From: Flavobacterium gawalongense
Lineage (GTDB): Bacteria; Bacteroidota; Bacteroidia; Flavobacteriales; Flavobacteriaceae
DNA length: 64,000 nt
Assembly (NCBI RefSeq): GCF_007097265.1
Contig: NZ_VJZP01000001.1
Location: 1 to 64,000, forward strand
Reading direction: 5' to 3'
The notes beneath the pieces are model-generated. The model searched no databases. It was given only the letters and a program-made list of their open reading frames with translations, and was not told the DNA's origin. Every line of letters starts with the position of its first letter. Position 1 is the first letter of the stretch. Shown here piece after piece: positions 35,672 to 44,697 of the stretch. A program made the translations under genes and the position numbers.

Positions 35672-36778
35672 ATGCTTATACTAATTCTTTACTTTTTTAT
35701 TTTTATTGTTGTTGTTCAAATTTCGTATTATCTAGGTGTTTTTGGGAAATTTGCTTTCGTCAAAGCACAGAAGATAATGCCAAAAAGAATCCCGATTTCG
35801 GTTATTGTTTGTGCCAAAAACGAAGAAGAAAATGTAGCGAATTTTATCCCGCTACTTGCGGAACAAAACTATCCTGATTTTGAAATTGTCTTGATTGATG
35901 ATGCTTCAAGTGATAATACTTTGGCTATTTTTGAAGGTTTTGAAAAGCAATACCCAAATGTTCGCTTGGTAAAAGTGGAGAACAACGAAGCCTTTTGGGG
36001 AAACAAAAAATACGCACTGACTTTAGGAATAAAAGCGGCTAAAAAAGAATATTTATTATTCACTGATGCGGATTGTTACCCAACTTCAAAAGATTGGATA
36101 ATTGCAATGAGTTCTCAATTTACGATGCAAAAAACAATTGTTTTAGGTTATGGAAAATATGAAAAAATTGCTAATTCATTCCTGAATAAAATAATTCGTT
36201 TTGAAACTTTACTTACGGCAATTCAATATTTTTCTTGGGCAAAAATAGGACATCCGTATATGGGTGTAGGGAGAAATTTAGCTTATAAAAAAGAAGAATT
36301 TTTTAATGTAAATGGTTTCATAGAACACATGCAAATTCGTTCTGGTGATGATGATTTATTTGTAAACCAAGCGGCAAATGCCAGAAATACAACTATCGCT
36401 TACACACCGGAAAGTTTTACACTTTCTAAACCAAAAACTACATACAAAGACTGGTTTACCCAAAAAAGAAGACACGTAGCTACGGCAAATTATTATAAAC
36501 CTCTCGATAAATTACAACTAGGAGTTTTCTATTGCTCTCAATTGCTATTTATTTTATTGCCTATTATCTTATTAGCTTTCCAATTTCAATGGATATTAGT
36601 TTTGAGTTTAATTGTTCTCAGATACCTTGTCGCTTGGATTGTTGTTGGATTTTCTGCAGGAAAATTAAAAGAAAATGACATTAAATTCTGGTTTCCTATC
36701 GTTGAGATAGTACTTATATTCACACAAATCAATATCTTTATAACAAATATATTCTCAAAACCGGTACATTGGAAATAA
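35672..36778 (+). CDS. GT2 family glycosyltransferase, membrane-bound
   Basis: 368 residues. An N-terminal membrane helix (LILILYFFIFIVVVQISYYL) is followed by a GT-A catalytic domain: PISVIVCAKNEEENV, EIVLIDDASSDNT, LLFTDADCYP (DxD metal site), QIRSGDDDLFVNQ and a QKRRH motif in place of QxxRW. Three C-terminal helices follow. This is the plan of processive or lipid-sugar glycosyltransferases at the inner membrane. Acceptor unknown. Its last codons overlap the start of the sigma-factor gene. Confidence 0.9.
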   Translation: MLILILYFFIFIVVVQISYYLGVFGKFAFVKAQKIMPKRIPISVIVCAKNEEENVANFIPLLAEQNYPDFEIVLIDDASSDNTLAIFEGFEKQYPNVRLVKVENNEAFWGNKKYALTLGIKAAKKEYLLFTDADCYPTSKDWIIAMSSQFTMQKTIVLGYGKYEKIANSFLNKIIRFETLLTAIQYFSWAKIGHPYMGVGRNLAYKKEEFFNVNGFIEHMQIRSGDDDLFVNQAANARNTTIAYTPESFTLSKPKTTYKDWFTQKRRHVATANYYKPLDKLQLGVFYCSQLLFILLPIILLAFQFQWILVLSLIVLRYLVAWIVVGFSAGKLKENDIKFWFPIVEIVLIFTQINIFITNIFSKPVHWK

Positions 36779-37320
36779 ACAAACAAATAGAAAAAGCAAA
36801 ACAAGGCGATCAGGTTGCCTTTACTTTTCTATTGGATTATTATTGGAATGAAGTATATGGTTTTATGCTGAAACGTACTGAAAACGAAACCAATGCAGAA
36901 GATATTACCATCGAAACTTTCTCGAAAGCTTTTGACAAAATAGCCACTTACAACTCCGAATTCCAGTTTAACACTTGGCTTATCGCTATTGCAAAAAATG
37001 TTCACATCGATTTATTACGAAAAAAAAAATCGAGCCTTTTTGTTGAAATTACTGAGGAAGAAGACCAACAAGCCTACAACATTGCCGACACTACTCCATC
37101 GGCAGAAGATGAATTGATTACGGAACAAAACCTTTCGCAATTACTGCAATTCATAAAAGAATTAAAACCACATTATCAAGAAGTCATCCAATTGCGCTAT
37201 TTTCAGGAAATGAGTTACCAGGAAATCGCCAACAAAATTAACGAACCGTTGAGTAATGTCAAAATTAAATTGCTTCGCGCCAAAAAACTTCTGGCGGAAA
37301 TCATTCAGAGTAGAAGATAG
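36769..37320 (+). CDS. RNA polymerase sigma-70 factor, ECF type
   Basis: 183 residues. The start is TTG 36769, overlapping the GT2 gene by 10 bases; the next Met is 33 codons in and would remove region 2. Region 2: GDQVAFTFLLDYYWNEVYGF and ITIETFSKAFDKIATYNSEF. Region 4: LKPHYQEVIQLRYFQEMSYQ and EIANKINEPLSNVKIKLLRA. No anti-sigma gene follows; tonB is ~200 bp downstream. The overlapping rare start suggests translation coupled to the glycosyltransferase. Confidence 0.92.
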   Translation: MEINKQIEKAKQGDQVAFTFLLDYYWNEVYGFMLKRTENETNAEDITIETFSKAFDKIATYNSEFQFNTWLIAIAKNVHIDLLRKKKSSLFVEITEEEDQQAYNIADTTPSAEDELITEQNLSQLLQFIKELKPHYQEVIQLRYFQEMSYQEIANKINEPLSNVKIKLLRAKKLLAEIIQSRR

Positions 37321-37523
37321 TTTTTTGATTTGGGGTTTATTCGTTTATTTGGTTATTCGTTTAATCGATATTAGAGATACCAGTTAATCGAATAAACGGT
37401 TAAACAATTAAACTAAAAAATAATCCACAGTTTTGATACTAAATTTCTTGTTATTTACGTTGTTAAAAATAAACAACACTTGCTTATGATTTAACTGATA
37501 CTTAACCTTTAAATCCATAAATT

Positions 37524-38345
37524 ATGTCAAAATTAAGCATTTACGAGACCCGCTGGATTGACCTTGTTTTTCAATACAGAAACAAAGAATATGGAGCGTA
37601 TCAGTTGCGCCAGGAAAGCACCAAAACTTCAATAATGGCACTTTTTATGGGAATATTACTTTTAACTTCTGCTTTGAGTATTCCTGTGATTCTGAATTAT
37701 TTTAATCCTCAAAATAGGATAACGATACCAGAATTCACAAATACCATAGTCAACGTAACTGACATTATACCCAATCAGCTTCAGGAAATAGCAAAGTCGG
37801 TTATTCCCGAAGTAAAAACACAAAATACCGAAGTGCCTATTCAAGGCGACCAACTTGTGAATCCTATTATCGTTCAGGCACAACTGGCAAATCAAGATAT
37901 AGCAAAAAACACTGATAATACTACGGTTACAAACACGAGTACTGAAGGAACAACAACTGTTGGTATAAATCCGTCTTCTACATCCGGAACAGGAACGGAA
38001 ACGACAGGTTCTATCGATCCCGGAAATACAATTGTAGCCACTCTAACTCTAGATAAACTTCCTGAATTTCCGGGAGGAATCAATAAGTTCTATACTTATG
38101 TAGGAAATAATTTTGAAAGACCAGATATTGACAGCGGCAGCACCATGAAAGTTTATGTGTCTTTTGTAATAGAAAAAGACGGAAGCATGACTGACATTCA
38201 AGTGAAAAGAGATCCTGGTTATGGTTTAGGAAAAGAAGCCATCCGAGTATTGAAATCATTGAAAACGAAATGGTCGCCCGGAATGATTGGCTCAAAACCG
38301 GTTCGAACTGCCTATAATCTCCCTATTACGGTTCAGATGAATTAA
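37524..38345 (+). CDS. Energy transducer TonB
   Basis: 273 residues. The N-terminus LSIYETRWIDLVFQYRNKEY is the conserved leader seen in Bacteroidetes TonB proteins. One membrane helix lies at about 35-55 (IMALFMGILLLTSALSIPVI). A Thr/Gly-rich spacer (about 100-175) replaces the usual Pro-rich one. The C-terminal TonB domain includes LPEFPGGINKFYTYV, VSFVIEKDGSMTDIQVKRDP and a final YNLPITVQMN. It couples proton motive force to outer-membrane receptors such as the one encoded at 58187. ExbB/ExbD are not in the window. Confidence 0.92.
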   Translation: MSKLSIYETRWIDLVFQYRNKEYGAYQLRQESTKTSIMALFMGILLLTSALSIPVILNYFNPQNRITIPEFTNTIVNVTDIIPNQLQEIAKSVIPEVKTQNTEVPIQGDQLVNPIIVQAQLANQDIAKNTDNTTVTNTSTEGTTTVGINPSSTSGTGTETTGSIDPGNTIVATLTLDKLPEFPGGINKFYTYVGNNFERPDIDSGSTMKVYVSFVIEKDGSMTDIQVKRDPGYGLGKEAIRVLKSLKTKWSPGMIGSKPVRTAYNLPITVQMN

Positions 38346-38447
38346 TTAAAAAAACAGAAAAGCTTCATTTAATTTTGAATCTTTTTTTGAATACTGCCTT
38401 TATTTTTTTTTAAATATTTTATCTTAAAAACAACCAAAAGTTCTCTT

Positions 38448-38520
38448 TAGCCCTGATTGCAGTGGCATCCCACACATTTTTTTGCGTGGATACAACGAAA
38501 AGCAGGACAACTATTTCCTA
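38448..38520. repeat. Dispersed intergenic element with mixed-sequence hairpin
   Basis: GCCCTGATTGCAGTGGCATCC leads into arms ATCCCACACA (38467-38476) and TGCGTGGAT (38483-38491) around a T6 loop, then ACGAAAAGCAGGACAACTA. The flanks match the elements at 7209 and 12700 while the stem differs. It occupies much of the 289-bp gap between tonB and lipA; the rest (38346-38447) is AT-rich with no clear feature. Confidence 0.65.
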
Positions 38521-38608
38521 AAAAAACGCAAATATTGTGCTCCAACTGCTTCAACTTCTCTTCCTTCAAATAAACAAATAAACAAATCCACAAATAAACT
38601 ACATTCCT

Positions 38609-38616
38609 TATCTTTG
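38609..38616 (+). promoter_or_regulatory. lipA promoter -7 element
   Basis: TATCTTTG, 18 bp before the lipA start codon, preceded by AAATAAAC heptad-like repeats (38565-38600). Confidence 0.6.
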
Positions 38617-38634
38617 TCCTTTGAAAATTGATAT

Positions 38635-39504
38635 ATGGAAACTGTTTTAGAAAATACTTTACCTGTAGGAAAACCGAAATGGTTGAAGGTAAAACTCCCA
38701 ATTGGCCAAAAATATACGGAGCTTCGCGGCTTAGTAGATAAATATAGTTTGAACACGATATGTACTTCAGGAAGTTGTCCTAATATGGGCGAATGTTGGG
38801 GTGAAGGCACAGCTACTTTTATGATTTTAGGAAATGTGTGTACACGTTCCTGTGGTTTTTGTGGTGTAAAAACCGGAAGACCGGAAACTGTAGATTGGGA
38901 TGAGCCGGAAAAAGTGGCGCGCTCCATAAAAATCATGAATATCAAACATGCTGTAATTACCAGTGTTGACAGAGATGATTTGAAAGATGGCGGATCCATT
39001 ATTTGGATAGAAACCGTAAAAGCCATTCGCAGAATGAACCCAAACACAACGCTTGAAACGTTGATTCCGGATTTTCAAGGTATCGAAAGAAATATTGACC
39101 GTATCGTGGAAGCTAATCCTGAAGTGGTTTCGCATAATGTGGAAACCGTTCGCAGATTGACTCGTGAAGTGCGCATTCAGGCAAAATACGATAGAAGCCT
39201 TGAAGTGTTGCGTTACTTGAAAGAAAAAGGTATCAACAGAACGAAGTCAGGAATTATGCTTGGCCTTGGTGAAAAAGAAGAAGAAGTTTTCCAAACGATG
39301 CGAGATTTACGCGAGGCTAATGTTGATATTGTTACGATAGGTCAATACTTGCAACCCAGTAAAAAACACTTGCCGGTAAAGGAATTCATAACGCCGGATC
39401 AATTTGCAATATATGAGAAATTTGGTTTGGAATTGGGTTTCCGTCATGTAGAAAGCGGACCGTTAGTTCGTTCTTCATACAAAGCACAAAAACATATTCT
39501 TTAA
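38635..39504 (+). CDS. lipA: Lipoyl synthase
   Basis: 289 residues. Auxiliary cluster cysteines: [13 protein letters not shown] (about residues 43-55). Radical-SAM cluster motif: CTRSCGFC (about 70-77). Further signatures: [34 protein letters not shown]-like [13 protein letters not shown] and the C-terminal [11 protein letters not shown] with the conserved Ser ligand. It inserts two sulfurs into octanoyl-lipoyl domains. Its partner lipB is not in the window. Confidence 0.98.
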   Translation: METVLENTLPVGKPKWLKVKLPIGQKYTELRGLVDKYSLNTICTSGSCPNMGECWGEGTATFMILGNVCTRSCGFCGVKTGRPETVDWDEPEKVARSIKIMNIKHAVITSVDRDDLKDGGSIIWIETVKAIRRMNPNTTLETLIPDFQGIERNIDRIVEANPEVVSHNVETVRRLTREVRIQAKYDRSLEVLRYLKEKGINRTKSGIMLGLGEKEEEVFQTMRDLREANVDIVTIGQYLQPSKKHLPVKEFITPDQFAIYEKFGLELGFRHVESGPLVRSSYKAQKHIL

Positions 39505-39578
39505 AAAATTGTTTCAAGTTTAAGGTTTAAAGTTGCTCAACTTGAAACTTTAAACATGTGACTTTAAACAAAAAAATA
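39505..39578. repeat. Heptad intergenic repeat before gap
   Basis: GTTTCAA-GTTTAAG-GTTTAAA-GTTGCTC-AACTTGA-AACTTTA-AAC (39514-39555): exact 7-bp phasing and overall dyad symmetry, able to form a hairpin, followed by TTTAAACAAAAAAATA just before the gap start. Confidence 0.75.
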
Positions 39579-40583
39579 TTGAAAACAAGAATTGCCATTA
39601 ATGGTTTTGGAAGAATTGGTCGGAATTTATTTCGCTTACTTTTAAACCATCCCAACATTGAAGTCGTTGCCATAAATGATATTGCAGATACTAAAACAAT
39701 GGCACATTTAGTGAAGTACGATAGTATTCACGGTGTTTTACCATTCTCGGTAAGTCCTGATGAAAAAGGTTTTTTTGTAGACGGAAAACATTTTTTGTTT
39801 TTTCACGAAAAAAGCATTTCAAATCTGGATTGGAAAAGTTTAGATATCGATTACGTAATTGAGTCGACTGGAAAGTATTGTACTTTTGAAGATATAAATG
39901 CCCATATTTTAGTTGGCGCCAAGAAAGTGATTCTTTCTGCACCTTCAGAAGTGGATACGATAAAAACTGTCGTTCTGGGTGTGAATGAAAATATTCTTGA
40001 TGGTACTGAAAGCATTATATCCAATGCCAGTTGCACAACGAACAATGCAGCACCAATGATGAAAGTTATCGATGAACTTTGTGGCATTGAGCAGGCTTAT
40101 ATTACAACTATTCACTCGTACACTACGGATCAAAGTTTACACGATCAACCGCATAAAGACTTACGCAGAGCACGTGGGGCAAGTCAATCTATTGTACCTA
40201 CAACAACTGGAGCTGCTAAGGCATTAACAAAAATTTTTACTGAATTGCAAGGGAAAATTGGAGGATGCGGTATTAGAGTTCCTGTTCCGGACGGTTCCCT
40301 GACGGACATTACGTTCAATGTAAAACGAGCCGTTACTATAAATGAGATAAATGCCGCTTTCAAAATTGCAGCACAAACTAACTTAAAAGGAATTCTTGAT
40401 TATACTGAAGATCCAATTGTTTCTGTTGATGTCATTGGAAATACAAACTCTTGCCTTTTTGATGCGCAACTCACTTCAGTAATTGATAAAATGGTAAAAG
40501 TAGTAGGCTGGTATGATAATGAAATAGGGTATTCATCCAGAATTATTGATTTGATTCTTTTGATTGAAAGTAAAAATAACTAA
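39579..40583 (+). CDS. gap: Glyceraldehyde-3-phosphate dehydrogenase, type I
   Basis: The start is placed at TTG 39579 because the sequence before it is the same repeat-plus-ACAAAAAAT leader that precedes ATG in lepB; a GTG at 39558 inside the repeat would add 7 residues. 334 residues, the usual length. Rossmann motif INGFGRIGRNLFR, catalytic Cys in ISNASCTTNNAAP, catalytic His in TTIHSYTTDQ, and VGWYDNEIGYSSR at the C-terminus. It converts GAP to 1,3-bisphosphoglycerate. Position after CTTN is Asn rather than Cys. Confidence 0.95.
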   Translation: MKTRIAINGFGRIGRNLFRLLLNHPNIEVVAINDIADTKTMAHLVKYDSIHGVLPFSVSPDEKGFFVDGKHFLFFHEKSISNLDWKSLDIDYVIESTGKYCTFEDINAHILVGAKKVILSAPSEVDTIKTVVLGVNENILDGTESIISNASCTTNNAAPMMKVIDELCGIEQAYITTIHSYTTDQSLHDQPHKDLRRARGASQSIVPTTTGAAKALTKIFTELQGKIGGCGIRVPVPDGSLTDITFNVKRAVTINEINAAFKIAAQTNLKGILDYTEDPIVSVDVIGNTNSCLFDAQLTSVIDKMVKVVGWYDNEIGYSSRIIDLILLIESKNN

Positions 40584-40605
40584 TAAGAAAAAAATTTAGC
40601 TACAA

Positions 40606-42771
40606 ATGAAATATCTTTTCATTTTTATCTTTTTTTTAAATTCGTTTCTGTATTCTCAGACTAATGAGAAAACAGATAGCATTCCGTATTACAGTAATTT
40701 AAGTAGCTCAAATATCTTAAACAATAAATACAAAAACGCACTTTTTTACACACAAAAGGCTATAAACTATTCTAAGGCAATTCGTAATACTCAAGCTCAG
40801 GCTAATCAAATCTATAACTTAGGTAAAATTTATTTTGATTTAAAAAAATATAATGATGCTATTGAAACCTTTCATAAAAGCATTACGTTATATAAAAACT
40901 TAAAACCAACCGCTACATACGCCTATTCCTATTATTACCTTGGAGTATGTTATATAGAAAAATCAAATTTTGCTGATGCCGAAATTTGTTTTACTGAAAC
41001 ACAATCATTATTTGACGAACTAAAAATTACCAACACTGCCGAAATACTACCGCTTCAAAGAGGAATTATAAGCAAGTCAAAAGCAAATTACGATGTCGCG
41101 TCAACAATTTTCAAAACCATCATTGCTAAACCTGATAGTCAGGCAATATTAAATTCAAAGGTAGAAGCATTATACCAAATAGGAACAATTGAAGCCTCAA
41201 AAAATAGATATAATTTAGCTTTAAACTATCTTAATAAAGCATTGGAGTTGAATGAAAAGGATGAAAATCTAGAACAAAAATCAAATATTTTACTTGCCTT
41301 AAGTACTGTTTTTGAAAAAATGTTGGATAAAAACAATGCCTATTCCTATTTGAAACAACATCTCAATCTGAAAGAAAGTATTTCTATTTTAAATAACGAA
41401 AGACTAGGAATTGATGATTACGATAAATTCAAAGAAACCGAACGTCTAAAGGAACTGGCACAAATTGATAGAGATACCAAACAGCAGGAGAAGACCAGTA
41501 AATTCTCTAAATTAATCAGCATTCTGGCTATTGCCTTAATTTCTATTTTATCATTACTAAGTTTGTCTTTGTATAAAAACAACATCATTAGAACGCAGTC
41601 CAATCTAATGTTGAAAGAAAAAAATAAAGAGTTAGAAATCGCAAAAGAGAAAGCAGAAAGAGCCTCTAATGCCCGATCAGAATTTTTATCGACCGTGAGT
41701 CATGAACTTCGGACACCATTAAATGCCATAAATGGAATAGCCCATTTATTGTTGGAAGAAAACCCGAAAAAATCCCAAATGAACTATTTATCTTCATTAA
41801 AATTTTCAGGAGATTATCTGACAAAATTTATAAATGAAATTCTGGAAATCAACAAAATTGATTCTAATAAACTTGAAATAGAATACATCAGCTTTAATCT
41901 TAAACAATTATTAGAAGACATAAAAAACTCTTTAAAAGAATTAGCATCTGTAAATAACAACATTTTTAAACTCGAAGTTGACCCGGCTATTCCAGATTAT
42001 TTGATTGGTGATCCTACAAAATTATCTCAGATAATGATGAATTTGATTAACAATGCACTAAAATTCACAAAAAACGGTACCGTAAGCGTAATTGCAAAAC
42101 TCCATTCTTTAGAGGATAAAAATGCAACTTTATATTTTGAAGTAATTGATACTGGAATTGGAATCCCGGCAGACAAGCTACAAAGTGTTTTTGATAGTTT
42201 TTCACAAGGCTCGATAGAAATCAATCGTAAATATGGTGGAACTGGTTTAGGTTTAACAATCGTAAAAAAATTGATTAAAATTCTGGGAGGAAGGATAAAT
42301 TTAAAAAGTGTAGTAGGAAAAGGCTCTTCTTTTTCATTCGAATTACAATTTAAACTAGGTTCGCAATTAGTAACCATTGAAGAAAAACCGAAAACATACA
42401 ATGACTCTTCCTTAAAAAACAAAAAAATACTTTTGGTAGAAGACAATAAAATCAATCAAATGATCACAGAAAAAATGCTTCGCAATAAAGGAGTTTTATG
42501 TGAGATTATTGATAATGGTGAAGATGCTATAGAAATAGTCAAAAAGAATAAATTTGACTTGATTCTTATGGATGTCCATTTACCAGGAATCAACGGAACT
42601 ATTGCTACAGAAGAAATTAGAAAATTTGATACTAAAACACCTATAATTGCACTCACCGCTATCTCATTAGATGAAAATCGGGAAATGCTTTTATCCTTTG
42701 GCATGAATGATGTTGTTACCAAACCATTCATACCAGAAGAATTCTATGCTGTTATTGCTAAAAATGTATAG
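40606..42771 (+). CDS. TPR-containing hybrid histidine kinase / response regulator
   Basis: 721 residues. A signal peptide (YLFIFIFFLNSFLYSQ), then about seven TPR units facing the periplasm (ANQIYNLGKIYFDLKKYNDA, SYYYLGVCYIEKSNFADAEI). A membrane helix at about 302-322 is followed by a coiled coil, HisKA with FLSTVSHELRTPLNAINGIA (phospho-His), HATPase with NALKF, DTGIGIP and GTGLGLTIV, and a C-terminal receiver with LLVEDNKINQ, LILMDVHLPGING (phospho-Asp) and ALTAIS. No HPt or DNA-binding output is attached. It lies 22 bp after gap; the signal is unknown. Confidence 0.94.
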   Translation: MKYLFIFIFFLNSFLYSQTNEKTDSIPYYSNLSSSNILNNKYKNALFYTQKAINYSKAIRNTQAQANQIYNLGKIYFDLKKYNDAIETFHKSITLYKNLKPTATYAYSYYYLGVCYIEKSNFADAEICFTETQSLFDELKITNTAEILPLQRGIISKSKANYDVASTIFKTIIAKPDSQAILNSKVEALYQIGTIEASKNRYNLALNYLNKALELNEKDENLEQKSNILLALSTVFEKMLDKNNAYSYLKQHLNLKESISILNNERLGIDDYDKFKETERLKELAQIDRDTKQQEKTSKFSKLISILAIALISILSLLSLSLYKNNIIRTQSNLMLKEKNKELEIAKEKAERASNARSEFLSTVSHELRTPLNAINGIAHLLLEENPKKSQMNYLSSLKFSGDYLTKFINEILEINKIDSNKLEIEYISFNLKQLLEDIKNSLKELASVNNNIFKLEVDPAIPDYLIGDPTKLSQIMMNLINNALKFTKNGTVSVIAKLHSLEDKNATLYFEVIDTGIGIPADKLQSVFDSFSQGSIEINRKYGGTGLGLTIVKKLIKILGGRINLKSVVGKGSSFSFELQFKLGSQLVTIEEKPKTYNDSSLKNKKILLVEDNKINQMITEKMLRNKGVLCEIIDNGEDAIEIVKKNKFDLILMDVHLPGINGTIATEEIRKFDTKTPIIALTAISLDENREMLLSFGMNDVVTKPFIPEEFYAVIAKNV

Positions 42772-42777
42772 TAATTA

Positions 42778-43590
42778 CTAATATTTCAAAATCAATTCTT
42801 TGATTAGACTTCTTACCTTTGGTTCGGCATTTTTAGCGGCTTCCAAAACTTCATCGTGAGAAATTGTCCCTATACTTTTTTCATCTCCCATATCAGTAAT
42901 TACAGAAATTCCGAATGTTTCCAGATCCATGTGACGCGCCACAATCACCTCGGGAACAGTTGACATTCCTACGCAATCAGCCCCAAGAATTTTCACCATC
43001 CTATATTCAGCCAAAGTTTCAAAAGTTGGACCCTGCAAGCCAAGATAAATCCCTTCGTGAACCTCAATATTTAATTCCTGTGCTAATTCGGTAGCTTTAG
43101 CAATCATTTTTCTGGAATAGGGTTCACTCATATTTACAAAACGAGGTCCGAAACGTTCATCATTTTTTCCACGCAAAGGATGTTCCGGTGTCATATTGAT
43201 ATGATCTGTAATCATGACAATAGAACCCACTTTATAATTTGGATTTACGCCTCCTGAAGCATTTGAAACAATTAATTTTTCAACGCCTAAAAATTTCATC
43301 ACTCGAACGGGAAAAGTCACTTCTTTCATCGAATAGCCTTCGTAGAAATGAAATCTTCCCTGCATGGCAACTACTTTTTTATCTCCTATTGTTCCAAAAA
43401 CCAATGCTCCTTTATGACCTTGAACGGTTGACACAGGGAAATTTGGAATTTCGTTGTAAGGCAAAATAAATTCTACTTTCATTTCATTAGTAAAACTACC
43501 TAAACCTGACCCTAAAATCACACCATATTCAGGTGTAAAATAGATCCTTTCTTTAATATAACTTACGGTTTGTTGTACTTCTTTCCACAT
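42778..43590 (-). CDS. Purine-nucleoside phosphorylase
   Basis: 270 residues, class I trimeric PNP/MTAP family. Motifs: GVILGSGLGSFTNEM, VQGHKGALVFGTIGDKKVVA, GRFHFYEGYSMKEVTFPVRV, SNASGGVNP, and GLQGPTFETLAEYRMVKILG leading to MSTVPEVIVARH. It phosphorolyses guanosine/inosine-type nucleosides in purine salvage. Its first 38 bases overlap the 3' end of lpxK in another frame, and its stop is 6 bp from the convergent kinase gene. Confidence 0.96.
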   Translation of the reverse strand: MWKEVQQTVSYIKERIYFTPEYGVILGSGLGSFTNEMKVEFILPYNEIPNFPVSTVQGHKGALVFGTIGDKKVVAMQGRFHFYEGYSMKEVTFPVRVMKFLGVEKLIVSNASGGVNPNYKVGSIVMITDHINMTPEHPLRGKNDERFGPRFVNMSEPYSRKMIAKATELAQELNIEVHEGIYLGLQGPTFETLAEYRMVKILGADCVGMSTVPEVIVARHMDLETFGISVITDMGDEKSIGTISHDEVLEAAKNAEPKVRSLIKELILKY

Positions 43591-44587
43591 AATTTAAAAT
43601 GGTTTTATCAAAATTTTCACTTCCTGAAATAAAAGAGCTTTTTATAGGCAGATAGAAAAGTTGTTCGTTTGGCAAACTTCCTTTCAATCGTACATAATCT
43701 TTTTCGGTAGTAATAATAATGTTGTTTTGCGCTAAATTTTTAATTTCTAAAATATCTTTATCGGTAAAATTATGATGATCAGGAAAAGACAAACTGGCAT
43801 CATTTGCATTTTGCAAATAAGCAAAAAACGGTTCGGGCTTTGCAATTCCTGCCACTAGTACCTTATCAAAAGATTTAATTTCATCGACTTTTATCTTTTT
43901 ATTTTCGGAATAAATATACTCATCATAATCGATGTAAGTAAAATACAATTGCTGATTTTCAGCAATTTTCAATTTATTTTTAATCTCATTTTGCTCGTCA
44001 AGCGAAAGATTCGAAGGGCATTTCGTAACAATAACCACGTTGGCTCGTTTTGCTCCACTGCTACTCTCCCGTAAATTTCCTGTTGGAAGCACAATATCAT
44101 TCGAATACAAATCACCATAGGAAGTCAGTAAAATATAGAAACCTGCTTTGACTTTTCGGTGTTGAAAAGCATCATCTAACAAAATAACTTCTGGTTTTTC
44201 TTGTTGCCCAAGCAATCGTTCAATTCCATTTTTTCTATCAGCATCTACGGCAACTTGAATGGTTGCGAATTTTTGAAAAAACTGAAAAGGTTCGTCTCCA
44301 AGAATCGTAGCATCCGAAGTGGCATCTGCTAAAACAAACCCATTTGATTGTCTTTTATAACCCCTGCTTAAAGTAGCTATTTTATATTTATCAGAAAGCA
44401 ATCGAATCAAATATTCAATTTGAGGGGTTTTTCCGGTTCCGCCAACGCTTAGATTTCCAACAGCAATAATAGGTAAATCAAAAGAATAGGATTTTAAAAT
44501 CCCTTTGTCGAAAAGAAAATTCCGAATACTCGTTATCAGACCATATAAAATGGCAAACGGAAACAGTAATTTTCGCAGTAAATTCAT
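43553..44587 (-). CDS. lpxK: Tetraacyldisaccharide 4'-kinase
   Basis: 344 residues. The P-loop is AVGNLSVGGTGKTPQIEYL near residues 42-60. Further motifs: DEPFQF, VILLDDAFQHRKV (with the DDGFQHR-like box) and FPDHHNFTDKDI. It phosphorylates the lipid A disaccharide at the inner membrane. One N-terminal amphipathic/membrane segment (FPFAILYGLITSIRNFLFDK) is present. It overlaps the PNP gene downstream. Confidence 0.96.
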   Translation of the reverse strand: MNLLRKLLFPFAILYGLITSIRNFLFDKGILKSYSFDLPIIAVGNLSVGGTGKTPQIEYLIRLLSDKYKIATLSRGYKRQSNGFVLADATSDATILGDEPFQFFQKFATIQVAVDADRKNGIERLLGQQEKPEVILLDDAFQHRKVKAGFYILLTSYGDLYSNDIVLPTGNLRESSSGAKRANVVIVTKCPSNLSLDEQNEIKNKLKIAENQQLYFTYIDYDEYIYSENKKIKVDEIKSFDKVLVAGIAKPEPFFAYLQNANDASLSFPDHHNFTDKDILEIKNLAQNNIIITTEKDYVRLKGSLPNEQLFYLPIKSSFISGSENFDKTILNYVERSTTNRKLY

Positions 44588-44607
44588 TTTACGAAAGTAG
44601 AATAAAT

Positions 44608-44615
44608 TATCTTTG
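44608..44615 (+). promoter_or_regulatory. -7 element upstream of the Nif3 gene
   Basis: TATCTTTG between the divergent lpxK and Nif3 genes, 83 bp before the Nif3 start, with the heptad repeat downstream inside the leader. Confidence 0.45.
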
Positions 44616-44635
44616 ATTTAAAATTTTGTTTCTTT

Positions 44636-44697
44636 TGTTTAATGTTTAAAGTTGATCAACATTAAACTTTAAACCTTAGACTTTAAACTAAAAAATC
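44636..44697. repeat. Heptad intergenic repeat before Nif3 gene
   Basis: GTTTAAT-GTTTAAA-GTTGATC-AACATTA-AACTTTA-AACCTTA-GACTTTA-AACTA: unbroken 7-bp phase with a dyad at GTTGATCAAC, ending 9 bp before the ATG. Confidence 0.75.

Noticed and set aside
36600-37320. Alternative start for the ECF sigma factor at the first ATG
   Set aside because: That ATG lies 33 codons in and would delete most of region 2, so the TTG start is preferred.
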